Source: an uncultured Nocardioides sp.
GTDB taxonomy: Bacteria; Actinomycetota; Actinomycetes; Propionibacteriales; Nocardioidaceae
Direction of reading: 5' to 3'
Length of the DNA stretch: 64,000 bases
Assembly (NCBI RefSeq): GCF_947488515.1
Contig: NZ_CANKZF010000003.1
Location: 310,001-374,000, forward strand
Under the pieces are notes generated by a model. That model ran no database searches and was not told where the DNA came from. It saw only the letters and a program-made list of their open reading frames with translations. How positions within the stretch are numbered: the first letter of the stretch is position 1; each line of letters starts with the position of its first letter. Below are positions 16,585 through 24,693 of the stretch, piece after piece. The translations under genes were made by a program, and so were the position numbers.

Positions 16585-17459
16585 CGCGTCAGCCTCGTCA
16601 CGAGCAGGTACCCGTCGTCCACGGTGGGGACGGCCGGTGCGGCCCCGTCCGGCAGGGTGCCCACGTGGCGGCGCGTGCCGGGGCCGGTCAGCCACGATCG
16701 CAGCGCGGTGGGCTCCTCGACGTCGGACTCCCAGACCCGGCCCTCGGCCTCGCCCGCCAGCTCGGCGGGCGTGCCGGACCAGCAGATCCTGCCGCGGTCC
16801 ATGACGAGGACCTGCTGGCACAGGGCCGCGACCTCGGCGGTGTTGTGCGTCGACAGCACGACGCAGCCGCGGTGCGCGGTCTCGGCGAGGACGGACCTCA
16901 GCGCGATGCGCTGCTCCGGGTCCAGGCCGGTGGCCGGCTCGTCGAGGACGAGGAGGTCGGGGGCGCCGACGAGCGCGGACGCCAGCGCGACCCGCTGCTG
17001 CATACCGCCGGACAGCGTGCGGATGCGCTTGTGCATCGCGTCACCGAGGCCGACGGCCTCGAGCATCGTCACTGCTTCTCGCCGCCGCTGGCTCGCGTCC
17101 GTGTGCTCCTTGAGGATCGCGACGTAGTCGACCATCTCGAGCGGCGTGAACCCGCCGTAGAGCCGGGGCGACTGCGGGAGGTAGCCGAGGCGGCGTCGCA
17201 CCTCGGTGCGAGCCGTCGGGTGGGCCGGGTCGAGGCCCAGCAGGGACAGCGTGCCGCGGTCGGGAGCGAGGACGGTGGCCAGGATGCGCAGCAGCGTCGT
17301 CTTGCCGGCGCCGTTGGGGCCGAGCACCCCCACGATGCCGCGCCCGAGCGTCAGGTCGACCTGGTCGACGGCGGTCTGGGAGCCGAACGCCTTGGTGATG
17401 CCGGCCGCGCTGAGGAGTGTGCCGGTGGGCGTGTGGGTGGCGGTGTCGGTGGTGCTCAT
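16581..17459 (-). CDS. ABC transporter ATP-binding protein of the ECF sigma operon
   Basis: 292 residues. Walker A GPNGAGKTT 47-55, Q-loop YLPQSP, signature LSGGMQQRV 149-157, Walker B LLVLDE 169-174 and H-loop LSTHNTAEV are intact. The domain is of the exporter/CcmA type. The C-terminal ~70 residues (RTPAELAGEAEGRVWESDVE) are variable. It overlaps the anti-sigma gene (ATGA, 17456-17459) and the next membrane gene. Substrate unknown. Confidence 0.92.
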   Translation of the reverse strand: MSTTDTATHTPTGTLLSAAGITKAFGSQTAVDQVDLTLGRGIVGVLGPNGAGKTTLLRILATVLAPDRGTLSLLGLDPAHPTARTEVRRRLGYLPQSPRLYGGFTPLEMVDYVAILKEHTDASQRRREAVTMLEAVGLGDAMHKRIRTLSGGMQQRVALASALVGAPDLLVLDEPATGLDPEQRIALRSVLAETAHRGCVVLSTHNTAEVAALCQQVLVMDRGRICWSGTPAELAGEAEGRVWESDVEEPTALRSWLTGPGTRRHVGTLPDGAAPAVPTVDDGYLLVTRLTR

Positions 17460-18262
17460 GCGGTCCTCCGGTAGGCGACGGCGTCGCGACGGGCGATGGT
17501 GAGGGCGATCGCGGCGAGCGCGACCACCAGTGCGGTGAGCTGGCTGGGAGCCGAGGCGACCAGGTGGGTGACCACGTCGGCGGGCAGCCTGCGCGAGGCC
17601 GCGGGCCAGGAGACGACGACGGCCCAGAGCGAGCCCAGGGAGGCGGCGACGACCAAGGGATCCAGCCGGGTCGTGCCGGCCAGGGCCACGAGCGAGGCCA
17701 GGGCGGCGCCGGGCAGCAGCCAGCCGAAGGCCACCGGGGTGGGCAGCCCGAGCAGCAGGGCCACTCCGACGCCGACGGGCACGGCCGAGATGGCGACCAG
17801 CGCCGCCCGCGCCGCCACCACGCGCAGGCCTGCAGTCGGGGTGGCGAGGGCGAGCTCACCGGCCGGTTCGGCGTGGCGTCCGTAGGTGAGGGCCACCGCC
17901 GCGAGGGGGGCGACCGGTGCCAGCGCCATGAAGACGGGCAGGCGGAGGTCGAGGACCGACACGACGACCGGCAGGGTGAGCAGCAGCAGGACCGAGGCGA
18001 GCCAGGCGGTGCGCAGGCCGGGCGTGGCCAGGCCGAGGCGCAGCAGCGGGTTGGATCGGGGCCGGTCGATCCGGTCGGCCAGCGCGTCCCAGCGTCGTAC
18101 GACGTCGCTGCCGGAGGCGGACGGTGCGAGCGTTGCCACGCGACGGCGGCACTCGTCGCAACGGAGTAGGTGGGCCTCGAGCGAGGCGGCGGGGACGGGT
18201 GCCGCGGAGCCGTCGGCCCACGCGCGCAGCGTCTCCTCGTCGGCGTGCCAGGTCTGCGTCAC
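17456..18262 (-). CDS. Zinc-finger membrane anti-sigma factor-like protein
   Basis: 268 residues. The N-terminal zf-HC2 motif H31-x3-C35-x2-C38 (HLLRCDEC) is typical of zinc-binding anti-sigma domains. The rest carries about six membrane helices from ~80 on, which is more than the single helix usual for ZAS proteins. It overlaps the sigma gene by 4 bp, the usual place for the cognate anti-sigma factor. It would hold the ECF sigma factor at the membrane and might also act with the ABC subunits; the latter is inference. Confidence 0.8.
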   Translation of the reverse strand: MTQTWHADEETLRAWADGSAAPVPAASLEAHLLRCDECRRRVATLAPSASGSDVVRRWDALADRIDRPRSNPLLRLGLATPGLRTAWLASVLLLLTLPVVVSVLDLRLPVFMALAPVAPLAAVALTYGRHAEPAGELALATPTAGLRVVAARAALVAISAVPVGVGVALLLGLPTPVAFGWLLPGAALASLVALAGTTRLDPLVVAASLGSLWAVVVSWPAASRRLPADVVTHLVASAPSQLTALVVALAAIALTIARRDAVAYRRTA

Positions 18263-18825
18263 AGCAGGGCCTCCCTCAGCTCGGTGCGAGCGCGGCTCAT
18301 CCGGCTCTTGACGGTGCCACTCGGGATGCCGAGCAGCGCGGCGGCCTCACGCGTGGTGAGCCCGTCGAGGACGGTCGCCTGGACGACCGCCTGGAGGTCG
18401 GGGGACAGGTGCGCGAAGGCGACCCCCACGTCGCTGTGCTCGACGCGGGCCAGCACCTCCTCCTCGGCCGACGTCGCCGGGTGGCTGCGGAGGGTGCGCA
18501 GTCGCTCCAGGACGTTGGCGCGGGGGCGGAGCTGGTGCAGCAGGGACCGCACGGCGATCCCCCAGAGCCACGCCGCCACGTCGCCCTCGCCACGCCACCC
18601 CTGGGGCTTGCGCCAGACGGCGAGGAACGTGTCCTGCACGGCCGTGTCGACCAGCGCGCGGTCGGCACAGCGCCGGGCCAGGCGGGTCGCCAGCCACGGC
18701 TCGTGGCGCACGAAGAGCTCGCGCAGCGCACCACGGTCGGACGCCTTCACGGCGTCGACCAGCTGCGCGTCGCTCCAGGCGGCGTACCCCTCCTCGGGGC
18801 TCCACCCGTCGTGCACCTCTCCCAT
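18259..18825 (-). CDS. ECF-type RNA polymerase sigma factor
   Basis: 188 residues. Sigma-2 spans ~20-90 (LRELFVRHEPWLATRLARRC, VDTAVQDTFLAVWRKP, AAWLWGIAVRSLLHQLR) and sigma-4 ~130-185 (LTTREAAALLGIPSGTVKSR). ATG 18825 is supported by AAGGAG 8 nt upstream. It is the first gene of the six-gene operon, so it likely controls the transporter and lipoprotein, and probably itself. Its promoter target was not identified. Confidence 0.92.
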   Translation of the reverse strand: MGEVHDGWSPEEGYAAWSDAQLVDAVKASDRGALRELFVRHEPWLATRLARRCADRALVDTAVQDTFLAVWRKPQGWRGEGDVAAWLWGIAVRSLLHQLRPRANVLERLRTLRSHPATSAEEEVLARVEHSDVGVAFAHLSPDLQAVVQATVLDGLTTREAAALLGIPSGTVKSRMSRARTELREALL

Positions 18826-18984
18826 CACGTCTCCTTGTGGCGCCGATGCCCATGATCGGTTCGTCCGTGCCGCCACGTCGTGCACCGGTCCAGACCGGCG
18901 TGAACCGAACACCGATCGCGGAGACACCTCTTGGTGGCGGCCCGATCGGTCCGCCGGACGAGCTCAGACATGGAGGAGGACCCA

Positions 18985-19482
18985 ATGTCGAGGATCACGA
19001 CAGGAGTGGCGGCAGCAGCCGTCCTTGTCGCCGTGCCCGCCACCGCGGTGGCCGCGGGGGTGCTGGTGGACCACGGGCACGGGCCCACGGTCGTGCACGA
19101 CACGGCGTACGACCAGGTCAAGACGCAGGTGCACGCCTGGTCCAGCGACGGCATCACCCGCGTCCGGCTGATGGTGACCGGGCTGCCGGCCGGACGGACG
19201 TTCGGGGCGCACGTGCACACGGGTGGCTGCGGCGCCGACCCGCTCGCGTCCGGCGGTCACTACCAGCACTCGACCGACGCGACGGTCCCGCTCGCCGAGC
19301 GGGAGGTGTGGCTCGACGTCACCTCGGACGAAACGGGTCGAGGGGTCGCCACGACCACGGTGCCGTGGGCGTTCGCGCCGGGGACCGCAGGCTCGGTGGT
19401 CATCCACGCGTTGCCCACCAACCCGACCACCGGGGCCGCCGGCGCGCGGCTGGCCTGCACCAGCGTCGCGTTCGGGGAGTGA
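18985..19482 (+). CDS. Exported Cu/Zn superoxide dismutase-like protein lacking zinc ligands
   Basis: 165 residues with an N-terminal signal peptide (ITTGVAAAAVLVAVPATAVA). The SodC-like part has H76, H78 (GAHVHTGGC), C82, H92 (SGGHYQH) and H141 (VVIHALP), with C158 able to pair with C82. The usual zinc-site His/Asp cluster (HxGDL region) is missing; LAEREVWLD stands there. It may be a copper-only or inactive SOD-like protein. GGAGGA precedes ATG 18985. It is divergent from the ECF sigma gene. Confidence 0.78.
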   Translation: MSRITTGVAAAAVLVAVPATAVAAGVLVDHGHGPTVVHDTAYDQVKTQVHAWSSDGITRVRLMVTGLPAGRTFGAHVHTGGCGADPLASGGHYQHSTDATVPLAEREVWLDVTSDETGRGVATTTVPWAFAPGTAGSVVIHALPTNPTTGAAGARLACTSVAFGE

Positions 19483-19492
19483 CCGGACGGCG

Positions 19493-19984
19493 TCAGCCCA
19501 GTACCTTCTGGAGCCAGGCGACGTCGATCCACAGACCGTGCTTGCGGCCGACCTCACGCATCACGCCGACCTCCTCGAAGCCGCAGGTGCGGTGCAGGGC
19601 GAGGCTGCCGGGGTTGGGCAGGGCGACGGCCGCGACGACCAGGTGGATCCCGTCACTGGTGAGGCGGGCGAGGAGGTCGTCGTACAGCGCGCGACCGGTG
19701 CCCCGACCCTGCTGCCCCGGCGCGACGTAGACGGTCGTCTCGCGGGTGTGGGCGTACGCCGGCTTCGGTCGGTACGCCGACGAGGTGGCGTAGCCGGTGA
19801 TCGTGCCGCCGTCGTCGGCGACGAGGAACTGGTCGCCGTGCTCGCCGAGCCTCGCCTCCCACGCCTCCATCGGGCGCGGCTCGAGGTCGAAGGTCGCGTG
19901 CCCGTCGCGGGCCTCGCGGCCGTAGATCGCGGCGACGGCCGGCAGGTCGGCGGGAAGTGCGCGACGGATGTCCATTCCACACAT
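19493..19984 (-). CDS. GNAT N-acetyltransferase (phosphinothricin-type)
   Basis: 163 residues. GNAT motif A is GQQGRGTGRALYDDLL near 100 (acetyl-CoA binding Q/RxxGxG/A), with LHRTCGFEEVGVMREVGRK typical of phosphinothricin/methionine-sulfoximine acetyltransferases and WIDVAWLQ at the C-terminus. ATG 19984 has GGAGG 5 nt upstream; ATG 19975 is the alternative. The native substrate is unknown. Confidence 0.88.
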   Translation of the reverse strand: MCGMDIRRALPADLPAVAAIYGREARDGHATFDLEPRPMEAWEARLGEHGDQFLVADDGGTITGYATSSAYRPKPAYAHTRETTVYVAPGQQGRGTGRALYDDLLARLTSDGIHLVVAAVALPNPGSLALHRTCGFEEVGVMREVGRKHGLWIDVAWLQKVLG

Positions 19985-20018
19985 TGTCACCTCCGCCGGG
20001 ACTGGTTGGATGACGGCC

Positions 20019-20543
20019 ATGAGCATCACGCCCGACACGAAGGACTGGACCTGGGTGCTCGAGCGACCGTGCCCCGAGTGCGGCTTCGAGGCCGCCGCGC
20101 ACGACGTGTCGGACCTCCCTGAGCTCCTCGAGGCCACGGCGTCCTCGTGGTCGCAGGTGCTGGCCCGCAGCGACGCGACCGACCGCCCGCGACCCGGGGT
20201 CTGGTCGGCGCTGGAGTACGGCTGCCACGTCCGCGACGTGCACGTGCTCTTCGCGGAGCGCGTGCGGCTGATGCTCGCCGAGGACGTCCCCACGTTCGCC
20301 AACTGGGACCAGGACGTCACCGCGGTCGAACGCGACTACGGGAGCCAGGACCCCGCGGCGGTCGCAGCCGAGCTGGTCGAGGCCGCTCGCCGCGTGGCGA
20401 TGCTCTACGCCTCCGTCACCGATGCCACGCGCGGTCGCAGGGGGCTGCGGTCCAACGGTGACGAGTTCACCGTCGAGACGCTGGGCCGCTACCACCTGCA
20501 CGACGTCGTCCACCACCTCCACGACGTGGCGGCGCCGGCGTGA
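20019..20543 (+). CDS. DinB-superfamily protein
   Basis: 174 residues. Four-helix DinB/maleylpyruvate-isomerase-like fold. His residues expected to bind a metal are in ALEYGCHVRDV (~70) and the C-terminal YHLHDVVHHLHDV. An N-terminal CPECG knuckle is additional. ATG 20019 is preceded by TTGGAT at 7 nt. It overlaps the methyltransferase by 4 bp. Function unknown; members are often thiol-dependent S-transferases. Confidence 0.82.
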   Translation: MSITPDTKDWTWVLERPCPECGFEAAAHDVSDLPELLEATASSWSQVLARSDATDRPRPGVWSALEYGCHVRDVHVLFAERVRLMLAEDVPTFANWDQDVTAVERDYGSQDPAAVAAELVEAARRVAMLYASVTDATRGRRGLRSNGDEFTVETLGRYHLHDVVHHLHDVAAPA

Positions 20544-21160
20544 CCGGCGAGACCGTGCGGTCCTACGACCGCGACGCAGCGGCGTACGTCGCCCGCACCG
20601 CGACCGTGCCGGACTCGGTCCGCGCCGCCCTGGAGCACCTCGCCGAACGCGTCGGCCCGGGCGCGCGCGTGCTCGAGATCGGCTCGGGCGGCGGTCGTGA
20701 CGCGCTGCTGATGGAGGAGCTCGGCCTCTCCGTGCGGCGCACCGACGTCACGCCCGCCTTCGTCGAGCTGCTGCGCGAGCAGGGCCACGCGTGCGACCAC
20801 CTCGACCCCCTCGCGGACGACCTGACCTCGCCCGACGGGCCCTACGACGCCGTGTGGGCCAACGCGTCGCTGCTGCACGTCGCGCGGGACGACCTGGCCA
20901 CCGTGCTGGTCCGGCTGGCCGCGGTCACCCGGCCCGGAGGCCTGCTGTCCATGTCGCTCAAGGAGGGCGACGGCGAGGGCTGGTCCACCCACGGGACGAT
21001 CAGCGGCCCGCGGCACTTCACCTACTGGCGGGCCGCGCACGTCGAGGCCGTCGTCCGCGGCGCGGGCTGGGGAGACGTCGTCGTCCGGCAGGGGCCCGGA
21101 GGCGATCGGGGGGAGACCTGGCTCGAGCTGTCGGCGGTCCGTGATGGGGTGTCGCCATGA
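20540..21160 (+). CDS. Class I SAM-dependent methyltransferase
   Basis: 206 residues from GTG 20540, overlapping the DinB stop (GTGA). Motif I is VLEIGSGGGRDALLM (~39-53), followed by RRTDVTPAFVELL and the acidic post-loop PYDAVWANASLLHV. Substrate unknown. Coupling to the DinB-like gene suggests a joint small-molecule role. It overlaps DUF3046 by 4 bp. Confidence 0.9.
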   Translation: MTGETVRSYDRDAAAYVARTATVPDSVRAALEHLAERVGPGARVLEIGSGGGRDALLMEELGLSVRRTDVTPAFVELLREQGHACDHLDPLADDLTSPDGPYDAVWANASLLHVARDDLATVLVRLAAVTRPGGLLSMSLKEGDGEGWSTHGTISGPRHFTYWRAAHVEAVVRGAGWGDVVVRQGPGGDRGETWLELSAVRDGVSP

Positions 21161-21351
21161 GGCACACGGAGTTCTGGGCGCGGCTCGACGAGACCCTCGG
21201 GCGGGCCTACTCCCGCACCTGGGCCGAGCTCACCGTCGTGCGCGACCTCGACGGCCGCACGACCCAGGAGGCGCTCGACGCCGGCGTGCCGCCCAAGCAG
21301 GTGTGGGCCGCCGTGCACCGCCAGCTCGAGCTCCCGGACACCGAGCGGTGA
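21157..21351 (+). CDS. DUF3046 family protein
   Basis: 64 residues, matching DUF3046 over its whole length (MRHTEFWARLDETLG, AGVPPKQVWAAVHRQLELP). This small family is characteristically found upstream of recA in actinobacteria, as here. Function unknown. It overlaps both neighbours by 4 bp. Confidence 0.9.
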   Translation: MRHTEFWARLDETLGRAYSRTWAELTVVRDLDGRTTQEALDAGVPPKQVWAAVHRQLELPDTER

Positions 21352-22604
21352 CCACGCGGCTGGCCGGAGGCCTCACCGTCGCCGACGTCCAGCGTCGTAC
21401 GGTCCGCACCCTCGTCGTCTCCCAGGCGGTCGGCGCGGTCGGTGTCACCATCGGTGTCGCGACCGCCTCGCTCCTCGCCCGCGACATCTCCGGCAGCGAG
21501 ACGATGGCCGGCCTCGCACAGACCTTCCAGGTCCTCGGCACGGCCGCGGCCGCCTACGGTCTCGCGCGCGTCATGCGCCGACGCGGGCGACGGGTCGGGC
21601 TGGTCGCGGGCTACCTCATCGGGGCGACCGGAGCGGTCCTGGCCGTCGTCGCCGGCGTCGTCGACTCGATGGTCGTGCTGCTCCTCGGGGCGCTCATGCT
21701 GGGGGCCACCACGGCGGTGAACAACGGGTCGCGCTACGCCGCCACCGACCTGGCCACCGAGGAGCACCGCGCCCGTGCCCTGTCGGTCGTCGTGTGGGCG
21801 ACCACCGTCGGAGCCGTCGCCGGCCCCAACCTCACCGGCGTCGGAGCGGCCGTCGCCCGCTCCATGGGCGTGCCCGAGCTCACCGGTGGCTTCGCCATCG
21901 GCGCGGTCGTCCTGGTCGTCGCAGCCGGGTGGGTGTGGTGGCGGCTGCGACCCGACCCGCTGCTCCTCGCCCAGGAGACCGCAGGGGTCGTGCCCAGCGC
22001 AGGTCCCGAGCCGCGCGGCCGTTCGTGGGGCCGCTTCGTCGCAGTCGTGCGTGACGTGCCGGCGGTCGGGGCGGCTGTGGTCGCGATGGCCTGCGCCCAT
22101 GCGGCGATGGTGACCGTGATGATCATGACGCCGCTCCACATGGAGCACGGCGGCGCTCACCTCGAGGTCATCGGGTTCGTCATCTCGATCCACGTGCTCG
22201 GCATGTTCGCCTTCTCGCCGCAGGTCGGCTGGGCCGCCGACCGCTTCGGCAGGTCGGCCGTCCTGGTCACCGGGGGAGCGGTCCTGCTGGTGTCGCTCGC
22301 GCTGTGCGGCCTGTCCCCGCAGGGCACGTCGTGGCAGATCTTCGCGGGGCTGTTCCTCCTCGGCCTGGGCTGGTCCTGCGCGACGGTCGCCGCGTCCACG
22401 GTCATCGCCGACCGCACGCCCATCGACGCGCGCACCGACGTGCAGGGCACCTCCGACATGGCGATGGCGCTCACCGCCGCCGGGGGAGGAGCCCTCGCCG
22501 GGGTCATCGTCGGCGAGCTGGGCTACCCCGCGCTGGCGACGTTCGCTGCCCTGCTGGCGGGGGCGGTCGTGGTCGCCGGAGCCGTCACCCGCCGACACTC
22601 CTGA
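21348..22604 (+). CDS. MFS transporter
   Basis: 418 residues from GTG 21348 (GTGA overlap with DUF3046). About 12 membrane helices with MFS landmarks: RVMRRRGRRVGLVAGYLIG after helix 2 and WAADRFGRSAVLVTGGAV after helix 8. There is a central loop of ~35 residues (AQETAGVVPSAGPEPRGRS). Likely a drug- or metabolite-efflux permease; substrate unknown. Confidence 0.9.
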   Translation: MTTRLAGGLTVADVQRRTVRTLVVSQAVGAVGVTIGVATASLLARDISGSETMAGLAQTFQVLGTAAAAYGLARVMRRRGRRVGLVAGYLIGATGAVLAVVAGVVDSMVVLLLGALMLGATTAVNNGSRYAATDLATEEHRARALSVVVWATTVGAVAGPNLTGVGAAVARSMGVPELTGGFAIGAVVLVVAAGWVWWRLRPDPLLLAQETAGVVPSAGPEPRGRSWGRFVAVVRDVPAVGAAVVAMACAHAAMVTVMIMTPLHMEHGGAHLEVIGFVISIHVLGMFAFSPQVGWAADRFGRSAVLVTGGAVLLVSLALCGLSPQGTSWQIFAGLFLLGLGWSCATVAASTVIADRTPIDARTDVQGTSDMAMALTAAGGGALAGVIVGELGYPALATFAALLAGAVVVAGAVTRRHS

Positions 22605-22660
22605 GCTGCTCGTCGCAACCGGAGAGCTGGGCCTCGACACGCCGGTGCCGCAGCGCGCGT

Positions 22661-22674
22661 CGAACACCTGTTCG
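22661..22674. promoter_or_regulatory. LexA-binding SOS box upstream of recA
   Basis: CGAACACCTGTTCG is a perfect 14-bp match to the actinobacterial SOS consensus core (CGAAC-N4-GTTCG). It lies about 140 bp before recA. Confidence 0.88.
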
Positions 22675-22744
22675 GGCTACTGTGCATCCACAGGTACGAC
22701 GACGGGCGAGGTTGTCCACAGCGTTCGACCGTCCTGATCAGGGA

Positions 22745-22767
22745 CTGTCGGTGGCTCGCCCTAGCGT
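22745..22767 (+). promoter_or_regulatory. PafBC-type (RecA-NDp) promoter of recA
   Basis: CTGTCGGTG, 8 nt, TAGCGT. This matches the LexA-independent DNA-damage promoter motif TTGTCRGTG-N8-TANNNT except for its first base. It lies 45 bp upstream of the recA start. Confidence 0.82.
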
Positions 22768-22812
22768 CGCAGACGTACCTCTCACGACACGACGACAAGA
22801 CAGGACACTGCA

Positions 22813-23865
22813 ATGGCTGGTGCAGACCGCGAGAAGGCCCTGGACGCCGCGCTCGCTCAGGTGGAGAAGCAGTTCGGCAAGGGCTCGGTCATGCGACTGG
22901 GCGACGAGACGCGTGCGCCGCTCGAGGTGATCCCCACGGGGTCGATCGCCCTCGACGTGGCTCTCGGGCTGGGCGGCCTGCCGCGCGGTCGTGTCGTGGA
23001 GATCTACGGTCCGGAGTCCTCCGGAAAGACGACGGTCGCCCTCCACGCGGTGGCCAGCGCCCAGGCGGCCGGCGGCATCGTCGCCTTCATCGACGCCGAG
23101 CACGCGCTCGACCCCGACTACGCGAAGAACCTCGGCGTCGACACCGACGCCCTCCTGGTCTCGCAGCCCGACTCCGGTGAGCAGGCGCTCGAGATCGCCG
23201 ACATGCTGATCCGCTCCGGTGCCCTGTCGCTGATCGTCATCGACTCGGTGGCCGCGCTCGTGCCGCGCGCCGAGATCGAGGGCGAGATGGGCGACAGCCA
23301 CGTCGGCCTCCAGGCCCGACTGATGAGCCAGGCGCTGCGCAAGATGACCGGTGCCCTCAACAACTCCGGCACGACCGCGATCTTCATCAACCAGCTGCGC
23401 GAGAAGATCGGTGTGATGTTCGGCTCGCCGGAGACCACGACCGGTGGTCGCGCCCTGAAGTTCTACTCCTCGGTGCGCCTCGACGTGCGTCGCATCGAGA
23501 CGCTCAAGGACGGCACCGACATGGTCGGCAACCGCACCCGCGTCAAGGTCGTGAAGAACAAGGTGGCCCCGCCGTTCAAGCAGGCCGAGTTCGACATCAT
23601 GTACGGCAAGGGCATCAGCCGCGAGGGCGGTCTGATCGACGTGGGCGTCGAGGCGGGCCTGATCCGCAAGGCCGGCGCCTGGTACACCTACGAGGGCGAC
23701 CAGCTCGGCCAGGGCAAGGAGAACTCGCGCAACTTCCTGCGTGACAACCCCGACCTCGCCAACGAGATCGAGAAGCTCATCCTCGAGAAGCTGGGCGTGA
23801 CTCCCGCCGTCGACAAGCCCGGCGACGACCTGAGTGACGAGCCCATCGGGGTCAATGACTTCTGA
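22813..23865 (+). CDS. recA: RecA recombinase
   Basis: 350 residues, full length and without an intein. Walker A GPESSGKTT is at 66-74, Walker B LIVIDSVAALVPRAE near 140, and the DNA-binding loop region FINQLREKIGVMFGSPETTT near 200 is intact. It forms filaments on single-stranded DNA for recombination and LexA cleavage. Two DNA-damage inputs, the LexA box and the PafBC-type promoter, are present upstream. recX overlaps its 3' end. Confidence 0.98.
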   Translation: MAGADREKALDAALAQVEKQFGKGSVMRLGDETRAPLEVIPTGSIALDVALGLGGLPRGRVVEIYGPESSGKTTVALHAVASAQAAGGIVAFIDAEHALDPDYAKNLGVDTDALLVSQPDSGEQALEIADMLIRSGALSLIVIDSVAALVPRAEIEGEMGDSHVGLQARLMSQALRKMTGALNNSGTTAIFINQLREKIGVMFGSPETTTGGRALKFYSSVRLDVRRIETLKDGTDMVGNRTRVKVVKNKVAPPFKQAEFDIMYGKGISREGGLIDVGVEAGLIRKAGAWYTYEGDQLGQGKENSRNFLRDNPDLANEIEKLILEKLGVTPAVDKPGDDLSDEPIGVNDF

Positions 23866-24616
23866 CGGCGAGTCGCGTCCCGCACCCGACTGGGTCGGCG
23901 ACGTCGGGCTCGGAGTCAAGGCGTGGGTGGGAGAGACCCCATCCACGCCGGTGGAGCCTCCTCCGGCCCGCCCCCGCGGCGGGCACGGGGGCGAGGCTCG
24001 TCGCGAGGGCGGCAAGGGTGGTCGCAAGGGTGGTCGCAAGGGTGGTCGTAAGGCGACCCGCACCTGGGAGGAGCGCGAGGCAGCCAGGCTCGCCCGGGAG
24101 GAGGTTGCGGCCGCTGAGCTCGAGGCCGATCCCGAGGCCGTCGCCCGCAAGATCCTGCTCGACACCCTCACCGGGCAGGCACGCTCGCGCAAGGAGCTGG
24201 CCGACAAGCTGGCCAAGCGGGGCGTGCCCGACGAGCTCGCCGGGGAGCTGCTCGACCGCTTCACCGAGGTCGGCCTGATCGACGACGCCGCCTACGCCCG
24301 GCAGTGGGTCGAGAGCCGGCACCGCAGCCGGGGGCTGGCCCCTCGGGCGCTTGCCCAGGAGCTGCGCCGCAAGGGCATCGACGACGAGGACTCCAAGACC
24401 GCGCTGGAGCAGATCGACGAGTCCGACCAGCGCGCCGCCGCCCGCGCGCTCGTCGACAAGAAGCTTCGCTCCATGCGCGGCCTCGACCACCAGGTCGCCA
24501 CCCGCCGCCTCGCTGGGTTGCTGGCCCGCAAGGGCTACTCCGCCGGCCTCGCGTTCTCGGTCGTCCGTGAGGCGCTCGGTGAGGCGGAGGACGACGAGCC
24601 GCACCCCGACTTCTGA
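23855..24616 (+). CDS. recX: Regulatory protein RecX with basic N-terminal extension
   Basis: 253 residues. The RecX tandem three-helix repeats cover ~100-245 (LLDTLTGQARSRKELADKLA, LIDDAAYARQWVESRHRS, RRLAGLLARKGYSAG). RecX inhibits RecA filaments. The first ~95 residues are an extension with a (KGGR)3-type basic stretch near 50-62. ATG 23855 overlaps the recA stop by 11 bp; GTG 23834 is a less likely start. Confidence 0.92.
   Translation: MTSDGESRPAPDWVGDVGLGVKAWVGETPSTPVEPPPARPRGGHGGEARREGGKGGRKGGRKGGRKATRTWEEREAARLAREEVAAAELEADPEAVARKILLDTLTGQARSRKELADKLAKRGVPDELAGELLDRFTEVGLIDDAAYARQWVESRHRSRGLAPRALAQELRRKGIDDEDSKTALEQIDESDQRAAARALVDKKLRSMRGLDHQVATRRLAGLLARKGYSAGLAFSVVREALGEAEDDEPHPDF
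24017..24052 (+). repeat. Tandem 12-bp repeat in recX
   Basis: Three copies of GGTGGTCGCAAG (the third with one change), encoding Gly-Gly-Arg-Lys repeats in the RecX extension. Confidence 0.9.
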
Positions 24617-24693
24617 CACCGGGGTCGTGCGGGGCGGGATCGGCTGACGGGCCCGGTCTTCCGGCGAGCGCCGGGCTCTGCTGGGATGGTCCC

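Noticed and set aside
24648..24676. GCCCGG...CCGGGC hairpin after recX as a terminator
   Set aside because: Only six pairs with competing alternative pairings. It may be real but is too weak to list as a feature.
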